Source of the DNA: a virus
DNA: 64,000 nt
Reading direction: 5' to 3' (one strand)
IMG/VR virus record: IMGVR_UViG_3300017987_000015
Location: 1-64,000 of that record
This document shows, piece after piece, positions 39,512-46,869 of this stretch. Position 1 is the first letter of the stretch. Every line of letters starts with the position of its first letter. The notes below the pieces were generated by a model. The model ran no database searches and had not been told where the DNA came from. It saw only the letters and a program-made list of their open reading frames with translations. Both the position numbers and the translations under genes were made by a program.

Positions 39512-41179
39512 ATGAATAGCAAGATCAGCAGGGTTTTCAGTGTTCTGGCGCTCGTTTCCTTGTTGCTGGTGCTGGCGGGATGCGAAGAAGGGACCCCGTG
39601 GGATATCGGCATTGGGGGAGAACCGGCGGACGAGGAAATGCCGGCCGCGCGGTCAACCTACCAGTGCGCTGTTCATACAGAGCAGGGATGCGCTAAGCTC
39701 GTCGTCGAATCCGGCGGTGAGATCGAGGTCCAATCTGGCGGCACGGTTGACTTTCAGGATGGGGTCACCGTTGATCTCTCCAGCGGTGTTGACCTGGACG
39801 GGTCCACTCTGACTTGGGACGCAGATGGGGACACAACCGCTGTGGCGTCAGACGACGATGTGGTCAGCATGACTGTCGGGGCAAGCACCGGCTACTTTAA
39901 CGTTCTCACTGGGAATCTCAAGGTGGGGGACGGCAGCCCGGATACCTCCCTCAACGGGGAGGATCTTTATGTGGAGGGTACCATCGAGGTCGATGGGGCA
40001 GCAGATTTCGATGGGGCTGTCGATATGGCCAGCACTCTCAACCTGCTTGGGGCCCTCAGTGACAGTGGGGGGGCGCTCACTTTCGAGGACAACACGCTGA
40101 TCGATGGCCAGTCAGATGCCGTCCAACTGACAATTCAGGGCCATACTACCCAGACGTCCAGTTCGTTTGTCGTGGAACAAAGCGACGGCACCGACAAATT
40201 CACCATTAACGACTTTGGGCAGGTAACGATCTCCCCAGAGATGGACGACGATGGGGCAAACTATGACACGTGGGTCGGAATCGATGGCACTGTCACTGGA
40301 ACCGGAACCAAAGATCGGGTTCGAGCCCTGGAGGTCGAGTTTGAGCGCCCGGCCGGCCAAGAGCTTACCAGTGGGGACCATGATGACGTGGGCATCAAGG
40401 TGGCTGTTAAAACCAAAGCCATTACCACGACCACCGGCACAGTGCTCCGAGGGATTGACTGTGAGGCGAAGGCCGACAATCCCAGCGGGACGGTCACCAA
40501 CCTCTATGGTGGTCTGTTCACGTCCAAGAGCGATACCGGCGCTGGCGATGTCTCCGAGATGATCGCCCTGAGCAGCAACGTCCACAATAACGCGGCTGTG
40601 AACACGACGCTCCTATCTGCGGATTTCCGTCTGTATAGGCAAGCGGCTACAGAGCCCACTACGGAGGGGGTCGTCAGGGTTCGCAACGGCAGCACGTCTG
40701 GGACGGGATGCGATTACGGTGTGGGGATTGTCTCGGATGGCAGCGGGGAGACTGACGATTTCGACTATGGGCTGGATATGTCCGGCGCTGATATCGACGA
40801 TGCCGACATCCGGTTCTCCAATGGAACGACTCTTTATGAGACAACCGATACCGTACTGACTTTCGGCGAATTTCTGGCTGCCGAGGAGCAGTCTGCAGTC
40901 ACCCTGGGCGATGGTGAGACGATCACGGCGACCGGCACTTTCCAGCCAATCACCTCGTCCGGAAATGTCACCTGCAGCACTTCAACGTGTATTGTGGACG
41001 GCGTGGTCGATGGCCAGTTGCTGATTCTACAAAACGTGGGGTCCGACAACATCGTCATCGACGGCACGGGGGGCAATGTTGAATGCAAGAACGACGTCAC
41101 CCTGGACGACAATGACACCTTGATGTTGCTCTGGAACGGCTCGGACTGGTTCTGCATCGCCAATTACGATAACAGCTAG
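39512..41179 (+). CDS. Large repetitive beta lipoprotein
   Basis: A 555-aa protein with a lipoprotein signal: MNSKISRVFSVLALVSLLLV then lipobox LAGC (Cys24). The mature part is rich in Gly, Ser, Thr and Asp with short beta repeats (GGEIEVQSGGTVDFQDGVTV, VDGAADFDGAVDMASTLNLL). It ends in a C-terminal domain with paired Cys, resembling tail-fibre or adhesin stalks. A lipid anchor on such a protein in the late operon is unusual. It may decorate the host surface or be a captured host gene. GGAGGGATGAAAG precedes the start. Confidence 0.7.
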   Translation: MNSKISRVFSVLALVSLLLVLAGCEEGTPWDIGIGGEPADEEMPAARSTYQCAVHTEQGCAKLVVESGGEIEVQSGGTVDFQDGVTVDLSSGVDLDGSTLTWDADGDTTAVASDDDVVSMTVGASTGYFNVLTGNLKVGDGSPDTSLNGEDLYVEGTIEVDGAADFDGAVDMASTLNLLGALSDSGGALTFEDNTLIDGQSDAVQLTIQGHTTQTSSSFVVEQSDGTDKFTINDFGQVTISPEMDDDGANYDTWVGIDGTVTGTGTKDRVRALEVEFERPAGQELTSGDHDDVGIKVAVKTKAITTTTGTVLRGIDCEAKADNPSGTVTNLYGGLFTSKSDTGAGDVSEMIALSSNVHNNAAVNTTLLSADFRLYRQAATEPTTEGVVRVRNGSTSGTGCDYGVGIVSDGSGETDDFDYGLDMSGADIDDADIRFSNGTTLYETTDTVLTFGEFLAAEEQSAVTLGDGETITATGTFQPITSSGNVTCSTSTCIVDGVVDGQLLILQNVGSDNIVIDGTGGNVECKNDVTLDDNDTLMLLWNGSDWFCIANYDNS

Positions 41180-41208
41180 GCTTCATCTCCTTACTCTCCT
41201 TGTGGTGT

Positions 41209-41238
41209 GGGGGGAGGGATTGTCGGGATCCCTCCCCC
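41209..41238 (+). other. 10-bp GC hairpin after the lipoprotein gene
   Basis: GGGGGAGGGA (41210-41219) pairs with TCCCTCCCCC (41229-41238) around a 9-nt loop, 30 nt after the stop. No T-run follows. It probably marks a transcript 3' end or partial terminator below a highly expressed gene. Confidence 0.6.
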
Positions 41239-41261
41239 TGAGGGGAGATTGAAGGGATACT

Positions 41262-41993
41262 ATGGATATTCGGTGGACCAGAGCAGGGCCCAGGGGCGAG
41301 TACTGGACGGTTGAGGCGGAGCGTGTCGGTGTGTCTGCCCAAATAACCCCGATGGAAGGTGGGGGGTTCCGTCTGCAGATCAAGCGCAATGGGCGGCTCA
41401 GATACGACGAGCCGGTCAGGGGGACTCTTAGGGACGCCAAGCAGGCGTTTGCTGGGTTTCTGCGGAGGATACAGGCCGGCGTTTTGCCATCCAGACCTGT
41501 ATTTGCCCGGTCTTTGGCTGCAGGGGCCGTCTGGACCGGGAACCAGGGAGACTACGCCGAAGGCACCTGGCCGCAGGGCTGGGCTAAGGTCGAGTGGGTG
41601 AGTTCTCTGGGGGCCTGGAGGATTCAAGTTCGTTTGTTCCGTCGCCCGATTCAACGGGCGCAGGTGGAGGGCCTGGATAATCTGGATATGGCCAAGCAAA
41701 AGGCAGAGGAAATGTACAGGAAGGAACAACAGCGGATGGGCAAAAGATCGATGCCCCTTTGGAGGCTGCCGGCCCAATGGAAAGCGGTAGTATCTGGGGC
41801 CCGTGAGGTCTCTGTGGGCCTGTCTGAAATCGCTAGAGGTGTGGGCAAGGTCCAACGAGGGGTGCTGGCGGCTGTGCAGGAAACGGATCTGGTGGATTTG
41901 AACAGGGCTTTCACCAAATTCCAGAAGGCTGTTCTCAAGGCCATGGATGACTTCCAGGGGGACAGCTCCCGTATCTTAGAGGGAGGGGCTTGA
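41262..41993 (+). CDS. Late protein with domain shared with 18026
   Basis: A 243-aa protein. Residues 1-80 share ordered landmarks with the early protein at 18026 (DIRWTR, WTVEAE, GRLRYDE, IQAGVLPSRP). A second, weaker copy may follow (WAKVEWVSSLGAWRIQVRLF, then AKQKAEEMYRKEQQRMG). The C-terminus is helical like the tagged family (VLKAMDDFQGDSSRILEGG). TGAAGGGATACT precedes the ATG. Function unknown. Confidence 0.6.
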   Translation: MDIRWTRAGPRGEYWTVEAERVGVSAQITPMEGGGFRLQIKRNGRLRYDEPVRGTLRDAKQAFAGFLRRIQAGVLPSRPVFARSLAAGAVWTGNQGDYAEGTWPQGWAKVEWVSSLGAWRIQVRLFRRPIQRAQVEGLDNLDMAKQKAEEMYRKEQQRMGKRSMPLWRLPAQWKAVVSGAREVSVGLSEIARGVGKVQRGVLAAVQETDLVDLNRAFTKFQKAVLKAMDDFQGDSSRILEGGA

Positions 41994-42349
41994 TGGGGAA
42001 CAAGGTTCAGGCTTTCGAGCATACCTTTCATAGCGGAACCAAGACAACAGGGAACGGCACCGCCATGGATGTTGGGGGTCTATCTGGCGTGGCTGTCCAG
42101 ATCAGCGGCATTTCTAGCGACACCATTACCTGGGAGGCTACCATTGACGGCAGCAATTGGGTTGCAGTGCGGGCGATGAATGCTAACGATGGGGCGGTTG
42201 CAACCACTGCCACCGCCGACGGGATCTACATCGTCCCGGTTGCCGGCCTCGACCAGCTCAGGGCCCGTGTAAGTACCCATGGATCCGGCACGATCAATGC
42301 TGTGGGGAAGGGCGTCACCAATGCGGTATCTGTGGGGTTGAAGACATGA
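41993..42349 (+). CDS. Small beta-rich virion-type protein
   Basis: A 118-aa protein from ATG 41993 after GAGGGAGGGGCTTG. The pattern SSDTITWEATIDGSNWVAVR, GIYIVPVAGLDQLRARVSTH is common in small phage structural proteins (decoration or fibre-associated). It lies just before the portal. The exact role is not known. Confidence 0.6.
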   Translation: MGNKVQAFEHTFHSGTKTTGNGTAMDVGGLSGVAVQISGISSDTITWEATIDGSNWVAVRAMNANDGAVATTATADGIYIVPVAGLDQLRARVSTHGSGTINAVGKGVTNAVSVGLKT

Positions 42350-42489
42350 CGGAATGGGAAAGCGATCCGGCTTTCATATTGTACTCGGCATTCGGGTGTG
42401 TAGTGGGATTCATTCTGCTTGTGCTATTGATTCGCTGGGGCGTCGAGTGGGCCATAAAGATTCTGGCTCGGCTAATAAGCGGGTGGTAG
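42346..42489 (+). CDS. 47-aa membrane peptide
   Basis: A short frame from ATG 42346 (ATGA overlap) to TAG 42489 encodes MTEWESDPAFILYSAFGCVV and continues through one hydrophobic span to RLISGW. It fills the gap before the portal exactly. It might be an additional lysis or membrane peptide. Function unknown. Confidence 0.5.
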   Translation: MTEWESDPAFILYSAFGCVVGFILLVLLIRWGVEWAIKILARLISGW

Positions 42490-42502
42490 GGGGAGACAGC
42501 CT

Positions 42503-45169
42503 GTGGCCAATAGACTGGCAAAGATAGCCGGCCAACTCGGCGCGGCTGTCGGCACCTTTCAAAAGAATAGGATGCAAGCTGTGCGGGGGAAACGGGCCCC
42601 GTTTCTGGCATCTATGGCTCAGCAGGGCAAATGGCGGGGGAGCGGCAGCGGATCAACCCGCCAAGCCCAGCGTCGGGCAGTCCAGAACAGTTGGGTGTTT
42701 GTGGCTTGCTCCTTCATATCTCGACAGGTCAGTGCTGCGGAATTCCAGGTATTCAAGCACCAGAAGGGGAAAAAGGACCCGGTGCGGGTGCCCGGCCATC
42801 CTCTGGAGGTTGTACTGCGCAGGCCCAACCCCTGGATGGGTAGCTCGTATATGTGGCAATACTCGGCCTGGTGGCAGCAACTGAATGGAAACTCCTATTG
42901 GTATTTGGGGCTGGACCGGGGAGGGGAGCTGGCAGAAATCTGGCCCATGCCGTCGGAGGATGTGGAACCGTTCCCAGGAGACGAAGAACGGTTTGTGGAC
43001 TTCTATCGTTACACGGTGGGGGGGCATGCCTATGATATCCCGGCCGAGTATGTGGTTCACACTAAGCTGGTTAACCCCTTCGATGTCTTTCGGGGGATGA
43101 GCCCCCTGAAAGCAGCCATTTTGCCATCGGACGTGGATCTGTTCATGTCGAGGTGGAATGCGGCATTTTTCGGTAGAGACAACACTATGCCCTCTGCCAT
43201 TATCAACATTTCGAGTGAGGACCCAGAACATCCTCTGGAAGATTCGGACATAGCGGCCCTGAAGGAGGATCTTAGGCAGGATTACCACAGCATCAAGCGC
43301 AAGGCCGCCATCGTCAGCGCGGCCAAGCTGGAGGTGGAGCTCCTGGGGTGGAATCCCAAGGATTTAGATTTTATCCAGGGCAGACAGTTTACCAGAGAGG
43401 AAATTTATGAGATATACGGCATTCCCCCTGGATTGCTGGACAAGAATGCCACCTATGCCAATAGCGCTAATGCTCGAATGGTCTTTAACAATTACACACT
43501 TTGGCCCCTGCTGGTTCTGACAGCGGAGCAGCTAACGGCGGAGCTCGTTTGGCCCTTATACGGGGAATCGTTCTCGGCCGGGTTCATCGATGTTAGGGAG
43601 ACCAATAGGGAAACAGAGCTTCAAGAATTGGGCTCAGCCGGCCCCTACCTAACAATCGACGAGATCCGGGCCAAATTCTGGAAATTGCCCCCTCTACCCG
43701 ATGGCCGGGGAGAGATCACTGCCGATGAATCACAGCGCGGGGATCTGGGCGGGGGCGGGGACAACCTGTTCGGCAGGGAACCGCCGGCGGGGCGGCCACC
43801 CGAAGGCCCCCCATCTGAGAGCCCACCGCCCAGCGATAAAGATCGGAGCCTGCCCCTTCGGGAGCCGCCAGCAGGGCAGCCCCTCCTCGAACCCGGGCCC
43901 GCAGATGAGCCCCCCAAGGGCAGCGCCAGCAATGAGCTGAGAGAGAGAATCGGCCGGCAGGATCTCCGGAATTGGAGAACCAAGGCAATTCGCAGTGTAT
44001 CTAATGGGGAACCACTGCCAGTGGGCTTTCGTAGCAAGTTCCTGCCGGGGGAAGCCAAGACTGCAGTCTCCTCTGGGCTAAGGGCGCTGCAGGCCGTGCG
44101 CGGGGCTGCCGCGGACGATGTGGTGTTGAATTCTGTGAAGGCCCTATTTCAGGAGGTCAAGGTAAAACACTACCCTTTTGATCGGGGGGGTGCAACGGCC
44201 CCCATGAAGGCAGGGAGCAGCCGCCCATGGGATAGATTGGAAAGAACCGTACGCAAGCAAGTCAAGGAGGCGTTGGAGAGACAGGTTGGGCGTATCCTGG
44301 ACCGAATTACAAAGGACGGGGAGGCCGTCGTAAATGATGAGGCCTTCTGGACCGAGCATCGACAATCTATCCTGGATTCTTTAATGAACAGCCTGTCCAG
44401 GATCACCGAATTGGGGGTTGATAAAGCCCGCAGTAAGGTGAGGAGGGATGTAAGGGATTCGATCGATTGGGACCTTGTCAATAAGAGAGCCGAGGATTGG
44501 GCCAGGCAGCATGCCGCCGATCTGGTGACCCAGGTCACAGAGACTACCAGGGAGGAAATGCGCAGGGCTGTGGGGGATTGGATCAACTACGGGGAAGCCC
44601 TCCCAGACCTACAGAGGCGCATAGAGGGCATCCTGAAGGAGGCCGAGGGGGACGCAAGAGAGGTTGCCGACAGGATCAAGAGGATGGTAGAGGAGCTGAA
44701 GGATAGGCTCCCAGATGAGACAGAAGAGGCTATCCTCCAGGCCATCCAGAGGGCGGGTGGTGATGTGGCCAGGTTGCGACGGGAATTGGGCAAAGTGGTA
44801 GGCAAGCTGGATGTGCCGTCATTGGTGGAGGTCCTAAAGCCCAGGGTAGCAGACCCAGCCAAGATCAAAGAACGGGCCCGCTTGATTGCGCAGACCGAAT
44901 CGACGGGGGCGTATGCCTCGGGGAATGCGGAGGCGTGGCAAGAGGCTGGAGCGAAACCGGCTGTATTCAAACCGCCGGCCCATCCGGGATGCCGCTGCTA
45001 TCTGCAACCAAAGAAGCTGGGGGATATTTGGGTGATGGTTTGGTACACTGCCCGTGATGAGCTGGTATGCGAAGCTCCGATCGATACGCCTTGGGGCAAG
45101 GTCAATGGGTGCAAAGCACTGCACCGAGTGGTGGTGTCTGAGGGGCCCAAATTGGGCCGAAGGGTGTGA
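42503..45169 (+). CDS. Portal protein fused to MuF-like head morphogenesis domain
   Basis: An 888-aa protein. Residues about 55-400 are an HK97-type portal (VQNSWVFVACSFISRQVSAA, VVLRRPNPWMGSSYMWQYSA, YEIYGIPPGLLDKNATYANS). A Pro/Gly-rich linker covers about 420-480. Residues about 600-850 are helical and end in the SPP1 gp7/Mu F signature: ARLIAQTESTGAYASGNAEA then HPGCRCYLQP near 826. In most phages these are two genes. GTG 42503 follows GGGGGAGACAGCC. A TAPMKAGSS site at the join may be a processing point. The portal forms the DNA entry ring; MuF proteins are minor head or ejected proteins. Confidence 0.9.
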   Translation: MANRLAKIAGQLGAAVGTFQKNRMQAVRGKRAPFLASMAQQGKWRGSGSGSTRQAQRRAVQNSWVFVACSFISRQVSAAEFQVFKHQKGKKDPVRVPGHPLEVVLRRPNPWMGSSYMWQYSAWWQQLNGNSYWYLGLDRGGELAEIWPMPSEDVEPFPGDEERFVDFYRYTVGGHAYDIPAEYVVHTKLVNPFDVFRGMSPLKAAILPSDVDLFMSRWNAAFFGRDNTMPSAIINISSEDPEHPLEDSDIAALKEDLRQDYHSIKRKAAIVSAAKLEVELLGWNPKDLDFIQGRQFTREEIYEIYGIPPGLLDKNATYANSANARMVFNNYTLWPLLVLTAEQLTAELVWPLYGESFSAGFIDVRETNRETELQELGSAGPYLTIDEIRAKFWKLPPLPDGRGEITADESQRGDLGGGGDNLFGREPPAGRPPEGPPSESPPPSDKDRSLPLREPPAGQPLLEPGPADEPPKGSASNELRERIGRQDLRNWRTKAIRSVSNGEPLPVGFRSKFLPGEAKTAVSSGLRALQAVRGAAADDVVLNSVKALFQEVKVKHYPFDRGGATAPMKAGSSRPWDRLERTVRKQVKEALERQVGRILDRITKDGEAVVNDEAFWTEHRQSILDSLMNSLSRITELGVDKARSKVRRDVRDSIDWDLVNKRAEDWARQHAADLVTQVTETTREEMRRAVGDWINYGEALPDLQRRIEGILKEAEGDAREVADRIKRMVEELKDRLPDETEEAILQAIQRAGGDVARLRRELGKVVGKLDVPSLVEVLKPRVADPAKIKERARLIAQTESTGAYASGNAEAWQEAGAKPAVFKPPAHPGCRCYLQPKKLGDIWVMVWYTARDELVCEAPIDTPWGKVNGCKALHRVVVSEGPKLGRRV

Positions 45170-45696
45170 TGCCTGACGCTTTCGAGATCCATGGCGTAGA
45201 CGAGCTGAAGCAGTTCGTGGACCATTTTGTCAGCACTGCGTATCTGACAGCAGCCAAGATGGGAATGGAACACGCCTTGATGTTGCTGCACGGCCGGCTC
45301 CCTGAGTATCCTCCGCCCCCAGAGAAGGGGGAAGCATCGAAGCACTGGACAGATAAGCAGCGGCGGTGGTTTTTCTGGGCCCTGAAGAAGGGCTTAATAG
45401 AGGCGGAATACAAACGGACTGGGACTCTGGGCAGGAAATTCACGACCGAGGTCCGGGTCGAGGGGGTGGACATCAGTGGGTCTTTTGGCAATGACTGCCC
45501 GTACGCCCCGTGGGTAGTGGGTCCGCCGGAATCCGAGCCCCTAACGTTTGGTGGGGTGATAATGTTTCAGGCCCCTATCCATCGGGGGAGATGGTGGCAA
45601 TTCTTCGACGAGGTGAAGAAGAACCTGCCGGACGCAGAGAAGGAGCTCGTATCTGTGGTGTGGACGGAGATCGGAAAAGCCTGGGAGACCGCGTGA
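45169..45696 (+). CDS. Head-tail or tail completion-type protein
   Basis: A 175-aa protein starting in an overlap with the portal stop. It has an N-terminal helical part (FVDHFVSTAYLTAAKMGMEH) and a later PYAPWVVGPPESEPL segment with Trp-rich IHRGRWWQFFDEVKKNLPDA. This is the layout of small morphogenesis proteins next to portal genes (HK97 gp10 or virion morphogenesis type). The call is from layout, not a firm motif. Confidence 0.5.
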   Translation: MPDAFEIHGVDELKQFVDHFVSTAYLTAAKMGMEHALMLLHGRLPEYPPPPEKGEASKHWTDKQRRWFFWALKKGLIEAEYKRTGTLGRKFTTEVRVEGVDISGSFGNDCPYAPWVVGPPESEPLTFGGVIMFQAPIHRGRWWQFFDEVKKNLPDAEKELVSVVWTEIGKAWETA

Positions 45697-46490
45697 TGGC
45701 AGGGATGGCGGCGATTCGACTCCCTGGGTCTTTAATAGCGGCCTGCAGGGCCTATGTCCGGGAAATAAAGAGAATAGAGCGCGAATTCGAGCGCTACTAC
45801 CCCAAATTGCCGGCGGGATCTCTCACGGTGATAGAGAGGGATCGACGCAGATTGCACGATCGGGTCATCGCTGAGTTGCGAAAGATCGGGGCCAGATCCC
45901 TGGAGAGAGCAGACGCTACTCTATTGGCATACGCCATAGTCGACGGCCAGTACACGGGGCAAGAAGACCCAAAAGAGTGGCTGAAGAGGGAGGGCTGGTT
46001 GGTGGATGCCCCACAGCATTCCAAGGCCGCATTATTGGAGGACATCATCGTTGACGAAGTTGCCCGATCTCTGAAAGCCCTGGGGATCCGAGTTGTCTCG
46101 GTCAAGGCCAGGGGCCAATTGTTTCGGGAGCTCCAGGCTTTGCGGGGGAGAATGGCCAGGGCGGCCCAACGGGTCTATGACCGGTGGCAGCCTGGAGACT
46201 ATGGCGGTGGCGGTGCCTGTGACGACATAGCGGGCGCGCTCCTCGATGTGGCCCTAGATGCTAGGAGTGCGGACGGGGGGCGGGTAGCCGGTTGGGCAGC
46301 AGATCACGCTTTCGCTCTGGTCTGGAGCGATGAATTGGGAGAGGCATGCAGAGTTGACATCTCACCCTACACCTACGAGACCGGTGGAGGTTACAATTGG
46401 GACAAGATCGAGGGGGTTCGATTCTCTTCAGGCGATGTCTATGTCGAGGACATCTCTGAGGATATCGAGCACATAAAAGGGGGGCATTGA
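45696..46490 (+). CDS. Protein with putative Cys-His hydrolase-like C-domain
   Basis: A 264-aa protein from ATG 45696. The N-terminal 170 residues are helical and basic. The C-terminal domain has GDYGGGGACDDIAGALLDVA, DHAFALVW and CRVDISPYTYETGGGYNW. The order Cys-His-Asp recalls papain-like or NlpC-like folds that are frequent in phage head-gene clusters. It may be a virion peptidoglycan-cutting or processing enzyme. Catalysis is unproven. Confidence 0.5.
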   Translation: MAGMAAIRLPGSLIAACRAYVREIKRIEREFERYYPKLPAGSLTVIERDRRRLHDRVIAELRKIGARSLERADATLLAYAIVDGQYTGQEDPKEWLKREGWLVDAPQHSKAALLEDIIVDEVARSLKALGIRVVSVKARGQLFRELQALRGRMARAAQRVYDRWQPGDYGGGGACDDIAGALLDVALDARSADGGRVAGWAADHAFALVWSDELGEACRVDISPYTYETGGGYNWDKIEGVRFSSGDVYVEDISEDIEHIKGGH

Positions 46491-46491
46491 G

Positions 46492-46857
46492 ATGGGAAGG
46501 AATCGAATGGCCGAAGGATTGGTCAACAGGATAACTGCCCAAATTGTTGGCGTACGCTACCCGGCCAGTGGGCTAAAGGCCGGATTTGGGTCTGTGGAGG
46601 GCCTAATCCAGGCGATGAAGCGGGCCGGCTGGAGAAACGTGACAGAATCTGGGGACGCGGTTATTGGAGAGGCCCGCACTTCTGCCGGCGAATTCAGCAT
46701 AGAGGCTGTGCAAGCGGTGAACAATGGCGGTGAACCCAACTTCTGGAGTGTGTTCGGCATCATCGATGACCTTGATGCTGAGGTTCACATGCGATACTCC
46801 TTGGGGCGGGTTCCCGGGCCCAGGGATGTGGAGAGAGTGATCGAGCGGGAGCTGTAG
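46492..46857 (+). CDS. Small protein with type A tag and LKAG
   Basis: A 121-aa protein; ATG 46507 (MAEGLVNRITAQIVG) with GGAAGGAATCGA upstream is a likely alternative start. The tag is followed by SGLKAGFGS. The rest is a mixed alpha/beta domain (LIQAMKRAGWRNVTESGDAV, FWSVFGIIDDLDAEVHMRYS). Just before the protease-capsid gene. Function unknown. Confidence 0.6.
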   Translation: MGRNRMAEGLVNRITAQIVGVRYPASGLKAGFGSVEGLIQAMKRAGWRNVTESGDAVIGEARTSAGEFSIEAVQAVNNGGEPNFWSVFGIIDDLDAEVHMRYSLGRVPGPRDVERVIEREL

Positions 46858-46869
46858 AGGGAACGGCCG

